This document shows, piece by piece, positions 41,901-48,833 of a stretch of 64,000 bases of DNA (the stretch's first letter is position 1; each line of letters opens with the position of its first letter). Made by a program: the position numbers and the translations under genes. The notes beneath the pieces were generated by a model. The model ran no database searches and had not been told where the DNA came from. It saw only the letters and a program-made list of their open reading frames with translations. Source of the DNA: an uncultured Christensenella sp. (GTDB lineage: Bacteria > Bacillota > Clostridia > Christensenellales > Borkfalkiaceae); NCBI GenBank assembly GCA_910577055.1, contig CAJTKX010000001.1, forward strand, positions 310,001 through 374,000, given 5' to 3'.

Positions 41901-44595
41901 AATCGGGCTGCTGACGCTTGAACGCAGTCCATTCGGTCTGCCCCTCCATGCGCCAGTCCATTGTGTCGTCAAGACCGTAAACCCTGTTCTCCCAATCGTT
42001 TGCATAAAAGCCGTTAGGCGGCTGCGCCTTGGTAATGTCTATAACGTAAATATTTTGCTCCGTTCGCGGAGTGCCTATGATATGGACGCGTATATCGTTG
42101 TCGACATTGATGCGGTTGACCTGTTCCGCCGTAAAGCTGACCGATTTTGCGTCGGTTGCCGTCCAGCTTGTGCCGCCGTCTATACTGTATTCCCACGTCG
42201 GGGTGGAGTTGGCGTAAAGCTTACCCAAGGAAAGCTCGGCACCGCCGTCGCCGTCGAATGCGAATTTTGCAACCTCGGTTTCTACCTTACCCAACAGGTG
42301 GTTTGCCATAAGTCTGGTTATGTTTGACTGCAAAACCTGCGCCTCCGTCGCTTTTGAGGCGTTTGTAAGGGCTTCTGCCATAATCATGCTGAGAACAGCC
42401 TGATACTCGGGCGCGGAAGCGTGCTTGCCGATAAGCTTTAACATATCGTGCATGGGCAGAGGATAATAAATAAGCGAATTTGCAACCTCCCTTGCAAGCG
42501 CAATAAAATCCTCGCCCGATTTGCTTTGCGCGACATAGTTGTTGATAAGCCCGAGCCATGCATCGAGGTTAAATTTCTGCACAGACAGCGCCTGACGGTA
42601 AATCTGCTCCTGCTTTACAAGGTCGTCGCGGTAAACCTCGGCAAGAAGGGTAAGCTCCTTGGCTTTTTCGTAATTTTCGAAGTCGTTTATCGCCGCCTGT
42701 GCAAGTAAAAGATAGGTTCCGCTGTGAGTGGTCGTATAGCTGCCCGTACCCCAGTCGTTCATTGCCCTGAGAGTGTACCAGCCGCCCGCACTGCCTAAGT
42801 TGTTGAAGTTTCTGAAGTTGGTATTTATCCAGCCGAATACGTCATTTGTCAATGCCCAGTAGCCGTCGCCGTTGCTGTTGATATAGTAATCTGCATAGGC
42901 AACGTGCTCTACATAGCCCGACTGACCCAAGGGCGTTGACGGGTGTCCCCAGACGGCGGTCATATTGGCGCCGATATTCGACATATTCCAGCAGACGCCG
43001 CCCGTTTCGAACATCATCCATGCATGCGTGTAATACTTTTTGTATTCTATTCCGTAGCCGTCAAGTCTGTATTTCTTGTAATAATAGTCCTTTTTTGCAG
43101 GGTCGTGAAGGTGAGGTGCGTCCGACCAGAATTCGTAGGCAAAAAGATAGTCCATAAGACTATAAGGCCCCTTCGTGCCCTTCCACTGCCAATAGTCAAG
43201 CAGCCATTCAATCTCGTTATCGGGTAAAAGCGTCGTCATTATATAGCGCATTTCCTCGACCTCGATATTTTCGAAAACTCTGCTGTCGAGCTTGTTTGCA
43301 AGCCAAATTTTTTTGAACGCCGCATAGCGGTTTATTGCGGTAGAATCGTTGTCGGTTTTATTAAAGCTGTTGTCCGCGCCCATATCGTATATCCAGAAGC
43401 GGACGCGCTTGGAATAGGTAAGCGCAATGGATATCATCATTTTCTGATAGATATCGCGGCGACGGTTGCCCAGAGGGGAAACCGTGTTGTCGTTAAGGTC
43501 GTCCTTGTAGGTATTGTACAGAGTGTTTAAAACCTTTAAGGAGTTAAGCCAGCTGTTCGGGTTATAAGTGTTGTTTTTAAGATAAATATTCGTATTGTCG
43601 GGAGTGCCGCCCGTGGTGTACATTCTGAGCACGTCGAGATTGTCGAAAAGCCAGCTGAAGGCTTCGACATTCTGATTGTTGGATTTAAGGTAGTTGTGCA
43701 AGGTGACATGACCGTTTGTACCGAATTTGCTTACAAAGTTCCTTTGAAGCAAAGCAAGCTCGAAATTCGGGTCCGAAAGGTCGGCGTTTGCGTATTTTGT
43801 TTTGATTATCCTGTCGTATTCCGCAACGGATTTGACAAGATATTCCACCTCGGTCGTATCGCTGTCCGTAAATTTTGCGTCCGTCCATACCGCCGCAGCG
43901 CTTGTTCTTGTGCCCTCTGCAAAGTCGGCGCGGATTCTTATATACTTGTAGCCGCCCGTTTCAACGCGTATTTGCTTTGCGCTGTCATTAGAGGTCATTT
44001 CGCCGCTGACAAATTTATTTACCCAACCGCTTGTTGCGGAATTGGAAAAATCAACGCTGAAAACAGCTCTTCCTTTCGCGCTTGTGCCGCTTTGAACGGC
44101 TATATTGCTGAAAAAGTACTTGTAATCGAACTCGCTTATATCGTATATAACCGATTTGGGCGTAGGCGTATAAAGCCCCTTATCGAAATAGGTTGCAGCG
44201 CCCTCTACCTTAACGGAAAGCTTTGCGCCGCCGTCCGTTTTGTCCGTAACAACGCCGTAGGGAAGATAGCCGTTAGGCTGGCATTTGCTTGTAATATCGG
44301 AAAGATATTTATCGGTTTTTAAAGCTTCGTCGCTGTCGGCGACGAAGCTTTCCGTAGCTACGGAAAATTTTTCGTTATGATAAAATTCGCCGTGGGAGCC
44401 GCAAGCGTCCTTTAAATCGGTGTCGCCGTTGACGTTTTCGTTGCCTTCGGCGATAGCACCGTCGGTTGAGGTATCGCCGCTTTGTTTGGGAACGATTTTA
44501 ACGTCGGCGAACACGAACAGCAAAGCCATAAAAAGCGAAATGCAGATGACCGCCGCCGTTTTTAATTTGTTTTTGATTTTAAGCGATAATTTCAT
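38938..44595 (-). CDS. Giant secreted, membrane-anchored protein with transglutaminase-like, F5/8C and Ig-like repeat regions
   Basis: 1885 residues. An N-terminal membrane/signal segment (10-31) leads to a large helical region. Around residues 535-590, GGVCWNMSN, EHVAYADYY and GYWALTNDVFGW supply a Cys/His/Asp set like transglutaminase-fold proteins. A discoidin/F5/8C-like domain (about 942-1065; NIIDGNYNTRWHSDWGG) precedes about nine Ig-like repeats (1080-1750) with the recurring FTENGSFTFEY and WIDKT strings. An InlB-like unit, a Gly/Asn/Asp linker and a C-terminal anchor (about 1852-1878, then KRKKSH) close the protein. GGAG precedes ATG. It is the only sizeable cargo of element 2. Catalysis and target are unproven. 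Confidence 0.85.
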   Translation of the reverse strand: MKLSLKIKNKLKTAAVICISLFMALLFVFADVKIVPKQSGDTSTDGAIAEGNENVNGDTDLKDACGSHGEFYHNEKFSVATESFVADSDEALKTDKYLSDITSKCQPNGYLPYGVVTDKTDGGAKLSVKVEGAATYFDKGLYTPTPKSVIYDISEFDYKYFFSNIAVQSGTSAKGRAVFSVDFSNSATSGWVNKFVSGEMTSNDSAKQIRVETGGYKYIRIRADFAEGTRTSAAAVWTDAKFTDSDTTEVEYLVKSVAEYDRIIKTKYANADLSDPNFELALLQRNFVSKFGTNGHVTLHNYLKSNNQNVEAFSWLFDNLDVLRMYTTGGTPDNTNIYLKNNTYNPNSWLNSLKVLNTLYNTYKDDLNDNTVSPLGNRRRDIYQKMMISIALTYSKRVRFWIYDMGADNSFNKTDNDSTAINRYAAFKKIWLANKLDSRVFENIEVEEMRYIMTTLLPDNEIEWLLDYWQWKGTKGPYSLMDYLFAYEFWSDAPHLHDPAKKDYYYKKYRLDGYGIEYKKYYTHAWMMFETGGVCWNMSNIGANMTAVWGHPSTPLGQSGYVEHVAYADYYINSNGDGYWALTNDVFGWINTNFRNFNNLGSAGGWYTLRAMNDWGTGSYTTTHSGTYLLLAQAAINDFENYEKAKELTLLAEVYRDDLVKQEQIYRQALSVQKFNLDAWLGLINNYVAQSKSGEDFIALAREVANSLIYYPLPMHDMLKLIGKHASAPEYQAVLSMIMAEALTNASKATEAQVLQSNITRLMANHLLGKVETEVAKFAFDGDGGAELSLGKLYANSTPTWEYSIDGGTSWTATDAKSVSFTAEQVNRINVDNDIRVHIIGTPRTEQNIYVIDITKAQPPNGFYANDWENRVYGLDDTMDWRMEGQTEWTAFKRQQPDLSGDKVVEIRRRAQGTVIASELSTYTFSSAGENNPQKRYIPVKELSVYEVSSEATTHQGHAANIIDGNYNTRWHSDWGGTDRERYIIIELSKQFVLTGMDYIPAGGGNGKILNGKIYGSSTGEYWSEIASVSWANNESLKSVDFADSKLKIKYIKIVGEKCSGGLSFISGRMFNFYHNEEATADTNPVAGLEFDSTSPTNGNVTVTLVNPSTSIIVTNNSGRKTFTFTENGSFTFEFKDANGAVGRTTATVDWIDKTPPTATATYSETDKTKNNVTVTLSFDEEGVVINNNNGSNRYIFTANGQFTFYFRDKVGNEGSYTATVNNIFNTSPKIEKIEYSATEPTKDDVTVTFHFDRPVKYYADFNAGTGVFADVYTTVITKNGASIFLFYDELKNGISKQINIQNIDRVAPKGTITYSTTNKANKVTAYISFDEDNVTVTNNGGASSYLFTENGSFIFEYADRAGNTGKTTATVSWIDKTVIAPEIRYSTTSLTNQDVTASLIINGNLSASHTFTENGSYAFDYTQNGAAQTMVAVVNWIDKTAPVATVNYSTQGWTRNEVSATVSFDEADVEILNNNKSDTFIFNKNGSFMFRYRDKAGNVGEAEAKVSWIFKKAPKPVFEYSTKQLTNRNVTVRIKEFEVDEELSEQTLRAYRAAIKVTSNYGSSSYVFTRNGEFIFTYRDGAGNEGSQTITVDWIDKVVPTGIIEYSTYDVCRGPVTASISFDKPNVTISNNPDNTFTFDDNGEFTFEFADELGNRGTSTAVVTWINKNLPVVEVNFNITQKTDKDVVATISFDRDDVVIINNDGNFSYTFTENGSFTFEYVYGGNSFESHTVDVDWIKKTISIKYYNDGLVKEDVIAYGSGYQILFVIEDTESKTFSHWADGEDKYFEGDILSLEDDLSLTAVFIGDGDNTGDGDNSGDNNGDNSGDNDNNGGNDNTGNGDNTEGGKKGSNTGAIVAAVVISVAVAGAAAVTGVILYKRKKSH

Positions 44596-44633
44596 AATGT
44601 TCTCCGTACTTGAATACAGCCTTTAAGCAAGCT

Positions 44634-44706
44634 AATTGACCGTGAAATATTACTATGTAATATTAATCTAAGTTTATGATACTACAAACTTTAATTACGG
44701 TCAATT
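44634..44706 (-). promoter_or_regulatory. Promoter embedded in nested inverted repeats upstream of the giant protein gene
   Basis: AATTGACCGT/ACGGTCAATT (10 bp) enclose two smaller stems, AAGTTT/AAACTT and AATATTAC/GTAATATT. On the minus strand TTGACC (44704-44699), 17 nt, TATCAT (44681-44676) form a promoter whose -35 lies in the outer arm, so the repeats are more likely protein-binding DNA than a leader RNA. A further GCGGGC/GCCCGC inverted repeat lies at about 44714-44752. Confidence 0.6.
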
Positions 44707-44760
44707 ATTTACGCGGGCATTTACTTTTAACTGCTAAAAATAAACGCCCGCACTAACTTT

Positions 44761-44784
44761 CCCTTATGGGACATATTCTGTTGC
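44761..44784. other. Right attachment site of element 2
   Basis: The arm CCCTTATGGGACATATTCT (44761-44779) abuts the core GTTGC (44780-44784), the last shared block of the collagen N-terminal part. Confidence 0.75.
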
Positions 44785-44988
44785 GCCGGTGGGACCCGTG
44801 GGTCCGGTCACGCTTATACCCGTAGGTCCGGCAGGTCCGGCGGGACCGGTTGCGCCCGTTGCACCCGTAGGTCCGGTGATACCCGTCAAAGTATTGACGT
44901 AAATTCTTTTTACGTTTCCGTTTGAATTACAGCCGCAATTGCAACCGCAATTATCGTTACACGAAAAGAAAATACTTAAATTTATCAT
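44764..44988 (-). CDS. Collagen-like spore-surface protein, N-terminal part, truncated by intervening element 2
   Basis: The first 70 residues are native: a Cys-rich leader (FFSCNDNCGCNCGCNSNGNV), a short linker and the first Gly-X-Y triplets. After GPTGAT the frame enters element DNA and stops after EYVP. The start ATG at 44988 overlaps the stop codon of the upstream glycosyltransferase (ATGA), so the two are translationally coupled. In C. difficile, BclA3 is likewise paired with the spore glycosyltransferase SgtA, which supports a spore-coat or exosporium role. Confidence 0.9.
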   Translation of the reverse strand: MINLSIFFSCNDNCGCNCGCNSNGNVKRIYVNTLTGITGPTGATGATGPAGPAGPTGISVTGPTGPTGATEYVP

Positions 44989-46061
44989 TTAACTTTTACC
45001 TCTTTATTAAGTTTTATCTGAAAATATTTTTTATTGCTTAAATAGCTTTTGTCGTTCGGTTTAAATTCGCCCGCTTTTTCGTTATAGTAATTCGCCCTTT
45101 CCAAGTCGCCCAATCTATCGTATAAAACACATAGCTGAATGCAAGGTATAAAGCCGCTGAAATCGAAGTTAATAAAGCTGCCGTTTTTAACGTCCACTTC
45201 GCACTCCAATGCGCGTTGGTACCAATATATGGCGCAATTAACGTCATTTTGCTCAAAGAAACGGGCGCCCAAAGCGCAACATGCTTCACTCCTTGGCGGA
45301 GCGAATAAAAATGAATTCAAAAGGGCGTTCATCGCCCCTTTATTATCGTTTATTTCTGCATAAGCTCGGCTTAAATTGAGGCAAGCTTCTATTTTGTTTT
45401 CAATCCAACCGTCGCCGTTCAAAAAATCTTCTAAAACGGCTATGCTTTCACGGAACATTCCGTTATATAAAAGCTCCCTTCCGTAATAGAATTTTTCGCG
45501 TTCGTTAAGGGATATTCCGCGGGCAATGCGTTTTTGAAGTATCCTTAAATTACGCAAGGGCTCGCTCTCTTTTATCTTTTTATGGCAAATTGCCGCGTCG
45601 CCGTAAATTATTTTACCGTGCGGAGTTACAGCCTCGTGTACGGCACCGCTGAATCTGTAATTTCCGCTGCGTTTAAATATTCTCTCTCGGTAATAGACGA
45701 ACGTCGGCTTGTCGTTTTCATAAGCTGCGACGTACGGCAAAAACGCCATATCAAAATCCGCCCCGCAGACAATTTCTTTAATTTTTCGGCAGTTCTCGTC
45801 TGTTATGACGTCGTCCGCATCAATCCACATAACGTAATCGCAAGCGGCTTTTTCCAAGGAAAAATTGCGGGCAGCTGAAAAATCTTCCACCCACTTGAAA
45901 AAATAAATTTTATCGGTATATATTTTTGCTTTTTCAACCGTTGCGTCCGAAGAACCCGTATCGACTACTACAATTTCATCGGCAAACTTTTGCACGCAAC
46001 TAAGACAACGAGAAATTACGTCCTCCTCGTCTTTAACAATCAAGCACACGCTTAACGACAT
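44985..46061 (-). CDS. Family 2 glycosyltransferase with TPR-like C-terminus, probable spore-collagen glycosyltransferase
   Basis: 358 residues. The N-terminal GT-A domain has SLSVCLIVKDEEDVISRCL, VVDTGSSDAT and the metal site MWIDADDV; the C-terminal 150 residues are helical repeats (ALNSFLFAPPRSEACCALG...). The start is ATG 46061. It is coupled to the collagen-like gene, and Thr in GPTGAT triplets would be its natural target, as for SgtA/BclA3. A perfect inverted repeat covers its ribosome-binding site. Confidence 0.87.
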   Translation of the reverse strand: MSLSVCLIVKDEEDVISRCLSCVQKFADEIVVVDTGSSDATVEKAKIYTDKIYFFKWVEDFSAARNFSLEKAACDYVMWIDADDVITDENCRKIKEIVCGADFDMAFLPYVAAYENDKPTFVYYRERIFKRSGNYRFSGAVHEAVTPHGKIIYGDAAICHKKIKESEPLRNLRILQKRIARGISLNEREKFYYGRELLYNGMFRESIAVLEDFLNGDGWIENKIEACLNLSRAYAEINDNKGAMNALLNSFLFAPPRSEACCALGARFFEQNDVNCAIYWYQRALECEVDVKNGSFINFDFSGFIPCIQLCVLYDRLGDLERANYYNEKAGEFKPNDKSYLSNKKYFQIKLNKEVKVK

Positions 46062-46068
46062 AAAAAAC

Positions 46069-46099
46069 CTCTTTGCAGTATTACATAATATGCAAAGAG
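46069..46099 (-). promoter_or_regulatory. Inverted repeat covering the glycosyltransferase ribosome-binding site
   Basis: CTCTTTGCA and TGCAAAGAG, a perfect 9-bp pair around 13 nt. The AAAGAGG ribosome-binding site is largely inside the 3' arm, so an RNA hairpin would hide it; a DNA operator is the alternative. Confidence 0.6.
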
Positions 46100-46205
46100 A
46101 CTTAAATTTGTAAATCGCGCGTAATTTTTTCTATTCTTGGCAAGGGTATTGAAATGCAATACTTAAATAAAGTTGCGCGCTTTGTATTTTTTGATATAAA
46201 AACGC

Positions 46206-46233
46206 TTGCAAAAATCAAATATTTTGGTATAAT
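46206..46233 (+). promoter_or_regulatory. Promoter of tRNA-Thr
   Basis: TTGCAA (46206-46211), 16 nt, TATAAT (46228-46233). Confidence 0.7.
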
Positions 46234-46254
46234 AGAAAGCGTTCCGTTAAATTT

Positions 46255-46330
46255 GCTACTGTGGCTCAGTTGGTAGAGCAGCTGATTCGTAATCAGCAGG
46301 TCGCCGGTTCGAGTCCGGCCAGTAGCTCCA
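46255..46330 (+). tRNA. tRNA-Thr (anticodon CGT)
   Basis: 76 nt with encoded CCA. Acceptor GCTACTG/CAGTAGC, anticodon stem CTGAT/ATCAG with loop TCGTA region giving anticodon CGT, T-arm GCCGG-TTCGAGT-CCGGC. Confidence 0.93.
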
Positions 46331-46525
46331 AAAACACAGCCTATGTTATGCATAGGCTGTGTTTTTTGTTACCGAGACGGCGAGAACCGCGTTCGCGCGA
46401 GCGTTAGCGAAGCTTTGCGCACCTTATTGTAAAAATTGATTTTTTGGGCGCAAAGTCCGGCCAGTAGCTCCAAAAACACAGCTTATGTTATGCATAGGCT
46501 GTGTTTTTTGTTACCGAGACGGCGG
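46312..46525 (+). repeat. Direct repeat of the tRNA-Thr 3' end plus terminator, 142-bp offset
   Basis: The segment 46312-46383 (end of the T-arm, acceptor strand with CCA, terminator and flank) recurs at 46454-46525 with one mismatch. A 70-bp spacer separates them. The second copy is not a tRNA gene. The pattern suits a tandem duplication or the remnant of an element that integrated at the tRNA 3' end. Confidence 0.85.
46331..46367 (+). terminator. Terminator after tRNA-Thr (second copy at 46473-46509)
   Basis: AAACACAGCCTATG/CATAGGCTGTGTTT hairpin and T-run. The duplicated copy has a single C to T change in its 5' arm. Confidence 0.85.
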
Positions 46526-46570
46526 ATAGAGATATAACATAAATTTTATTGCTTGAAAATATCTTATTGT

Positions 46571-47248
46571 ATGAGAATTGCGGGCAAGAAAATTTCACCT
46601 TTTATAATTTCGGTTGCGGCGGTCGTAATCGTAACGACGATAATACTCGCAATAACTTTTTCTTGCTCGGCTAACAGTCTTACTTTTAAAACCACCTTTT
46701 ACTTTGTATGTTACAGAACCGAGGACAACGTTGTATCGGCAAGCTCGGTTTCGGGCGCCGTTTCAAGCTACGGCGGCGCGGGGTATATTCTTGAATATGA
46801 CGACAATTTTTATGTAACCGTGGCTTGCTATTACGATGACGGAAACGCAAAATCGGTTTGCGAAAGCCTTAAACAGCGAGATGTTAACTGCGAAGTTATA
46901 GAAATTACTACCGAAGAATATGCAGTAGCAAACGCTTCGAACGCGAACAATAAACTTTACTTGGGTAATTTGAATACGCTACAATCGCTTACTACTCTTG
47001 CTTACGGCTGCGCAAACGCGATGGATTTGGGCGAATACGGACAAACTCAAGCGAAAAGCGTTATTTCGAATATTCAAAACACTTTGAAAGGACTATTGAC
47101 CTCAAACGCCGACAACTGTTTTTCGGGGGAAATACGTCGGCTTATCGCCGAATGCACCGACGCGAGCGAGGGCTATGTATACTCAAAAGATTTGCGGCGC
47201 TTGCAGATTGCAATAGCCGACGCGATAATAAACGTTAAGCTGTATTAA
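46571..47248 (+). CDS. Membrane-anchored protein with SPOR-like region, function unknown
   Basis: 225 residues from ATG 46571: one N-terminal membrane segment (residues 8-35), then a stretch (TFYFVCYRTEDNVVSASSVSGAVSSYGGAGYILEYDDNFYVTVACYY, residues about 45-90) that resembles the beta-alpha-beta SPOR peptidoglycan-binding domain, then a helical tail. No ribosome-binding site is visible. It precedes a polysaccharide deacetylase, which fits a cell-wall role, but the assignment is tentative. Confidence 0.65.
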   Translation: MRIAGKKISPFIISVAAVVIVTTIILAITFSCSANSLTFKTTFYFVCYRTEDNVVSASSVSGAVSSYGGAGYILEYDDNFYVTVACYYDDGNAKSVCESLKQRDVNCEVIEITTEEYAVANASNANNKLYLGNLNTLQSLTTLAYGCANAMDLGEYGQTQAKSVISNIQNTLKGLLTSNADNCFSGEIRRLIAECTDASEGYVYSKDLRRLQIAIADAIINVKLY

Positions 47249-47333
47249 CCAAGCCGCCAGCCGCCTTAAAAGCGATAAGCGGCAATTTTACTTTTTAAGT
47301 TGTAAAATTTTGGTTTTTGCGCAAATTATAGGT

Positions 47334-48026
47334 ATGAACAACCGAAATTTTACAGCTATTTGCGCAGCACTATTAATGTGCGCCGTTCTTATAGTATTTT
47401 ACGTCAGTCCGAAAATAGCAAAAAGCACGGTTGCGTTTGCCCAAACAGACGCAAAAAAAATAGTATATTTGACATTTGACGACGGTCCGAGCGATAGGGT
47501 TACGCCGAAAATTCTTGACGTTTTAAAAGAAGAAAACGTGAAAGCGACGTTCTTTATCGTCGGAATACACGCAGAAACGCGCAAGTACTTAATTAAGCGC
47601 GAAATCGACGAGGGGCATTCCGTAGGGGTTCACTCTTACTCACATGTATACAGAGATATTTACTCTTCGCCCGAAAATCTGCTGAAAGATATCGACAAGT
47701 GCAATAAAATTATTAAGGAAGTTTCCGGTAAGCCGTCAACTTTATACCGCTTCCCCGGTGGAAGCCACGGGCTGTCGGCATCGCTTATTGACGCAGTAAC
47801 GCAACACGGTTTGAAATATTTCGATTGGAACGCTTCCACGCGCGACGCGGAGATTTATAAGGCAACGCCGCAGCAACTATTTAAGTTTGCCGTAAGCACC
47901 GCGAAAGATGAGGAAAATATAATTTTACTTTCCCACGATACCACCAACAAAACAACAACGGTTGACGCTTTGAAATTAATAATAGACCACTATAAATCAT
48001 TAGGCTACTCTTTTGCCGCACTTTAA
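47334..48026 (+). CDS. Polysaccharide deacetylase (NodB homology), sporulation or wall type
   Basis: 230 residues with an N-terminal membrane/signal segment (residues 8-30) and a NodB domain: TFDDGPSD (motif 1, catalytic and metal Asp), HSYSH (metal His pair), YRFPGG (motif 3), FDWNAST and LLSHD (motif 5). It would remove acetyl groups from peptidoglycan or chitin-like sugars outside the membrane, resembling PdaA/YheN-type enzymes. I begin at ATG 47334. Confidence 0.92.
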   Translation: MNNRNFTAICAALLMCAVLIVFYVSPKIAKSTVAFAQTDAKKIVYLTFDDGPSDRVTPKILDVLKEENVKATFFIVGIHAETRKYLIKREIDEGHSVGVHSYSHVYRDIYSSPENLLKDIDKCNKIIKEVSGKPSTLYRFPGGSHGLSASLIDAVTQHGLKYFDWNASTRDAEIYKATPQQLFKFAVSTAKDEENIILLSHDTTNKTTTVDALKLIIDHYKSLGYSFAAL

Positions 48027-48030
48027 ACCC

Positions 48031-48070
48031 AAAAAGCCGCAGCGCGGATACCCGCGCTGCGGCTTTATTT
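48031..48070. terminator. Terminator between the deacetylase gene and the pyr operon
   Basis: AAAGCCGCAGCGCGG/CCGCGCTGCGGCTTT, a 15-bp stem with loop ATAC and a T-rich tail on the plus strand. Confidence 0.85.
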
Positions 48071-48076
48071 TCAATT

Positions 48077-48107
48077 ACCCCCTATATATGCCTTAAATAA
48101 CGGGGGT
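48077..48107 (-). repeat. Interspersed motif after pyrE
   Basis: Minus strand reads ACCCCCGTTATTTAAGGCAT followed by ATATAGGGGGT; the CCCC and GGGG ends are complementary. Confidence 0.75.
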
Positions 48108-48116
48108 ATAAAACAA

Positions 48117-48773
48117 TCATTCCACTCCGTAAGTTTTACGGTATTCTTTCATTTTGTCGAGGTATTCTTTGCCGTCGATTACGCCGTCCTCGATTGCCGC
48201 AATAATATCAGCCATTGTCACTATTGAGTATACTTTAACGCCGAACTCTTTGTAAACCTCTTGCACGGCGGAAAGGCTGCTTTCAAGCCCGCGTTCCATT
48301 CTGTCAACCGAAATTACCATACCCGCAATTTCCACGTTTGCCGCTGCTTTTAGCTTGGGAAGAAGCTCACGCAAGGCTTTACCAGAGGTCATAACGTCCT
48401 CTACTATTATAACCTTTTCACCGTCTTGAAGCTGTTTTCCGACGAAAAGACCTCCCTCTCCGTGATCCTTGACTTCCTTTCTGTCAAAGCAATAGTTAAG
48501 GTCTGCGCCATGGTTGTTATAAAGCGCAACCGCAGTAGTTACGGCAAGCGGAATTCCCTTGTATGCGGGTCCGACAAGTGTATCTGCCTTTATTTTATTA
48601 TCGGCGATGCACTGCGCGTAATATTCGCCGAGCCTTGCAAGCTGCGCGCCCGATTTATAGTTGCCCGTATTTATAAAGTAAGGTGCTTTTCTTCCGCTTT
48701 TTAAAGTAAATTCGCCGAATTTTAAAACTCCGTTTTCTACCATAAATTTGATAAACTGCTGCTTATAAGTCAT
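48117..48773 (-). CDS. pyrE: Orotate phosphoribosyltransferase
   Basis: It joins orotate to PRPP to make OMP. 218 residues from ATG 48773 (GGAG upstream). The PRPP-binding loop is VIIVEDVMTSGKALRELL near residue 120; FTLKSGRKAPYFINTG and VGPAYKGIPLAV are also family stretches. It is the last gene of the pyr operon. Confidence 0.96.
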   Translation of the reverse strand: MTYKQQFIKFMVENGVLKFGEFTLKSGRKAPYFINTGNYKSGAQLARLGEYYAQCIADNKIKADTLVGPAYKGIPLAVTTAVALYNNHGADLNYCFDRKEVKDHGEGGLFVGKQLQDGEKVIIVEDVMTSGKALRELLPKLKAAANVEIAGMVISVDRMERGLESSLSAVQEVYKEFGVKVYSIVTMADIIAAIEDGVIDGKEYLDKMKEYRKTYGVE

Positions 48774-48798
48774 AATTTTCTCCTTAATTTTCAGATTG

Positions 48799-48826
48799 AC
48801 CCCCACATATGTGCCAGTTAACGGGG
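48799..48826 (-). repeat. Diverged interspersed motif between pyrD and pyrE
   Basis: The minus strand retains the CCCCGTTAACTGG...CATATGTGGGGGT frame of the motif with several changes. Confidence 0.5.
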
Positions 48827-48833
48827 TTTTAAA

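Larger units (their letters stand above)
36977..44784. mobile_element. Intervening element 2: serine-recombinase element inserted in the collagen-like gene, about 7.8 kb
   Basis: The two copies of GTTGC are 7803 bp apart and lie in Gly-X-Y coding DNA. Joining them restores the triplet frame (GPTGAT|GPTGAT). The circle junction would be a 40-bp near-palindrome with ends CCCTTA/TAAGGG. Content is a large serine recombinase at the left end, a small ORF upstream of it and one 5.7-kb gene for a secreted multidomain protein. Gene order and orientation relative to the host gene match element 1, so the two belong to one architectural family. Confidence 0.9.

Noticed and set aside
36977..44784. Collagen gene split as a repeat-driven assembly error
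   Set aside because: The junctions carry a recombinase, inverted arms and immediate stop codons, and the glycosyltransferase is still coupled to the N-terminal part. Long reads would settle it finally.
46454..46525. Second tRNA-Thr gene
   Set aside because: Only the 3' end and terminator are repeated; D-arm, anticodon arm and 5' acceptor strand are absent.
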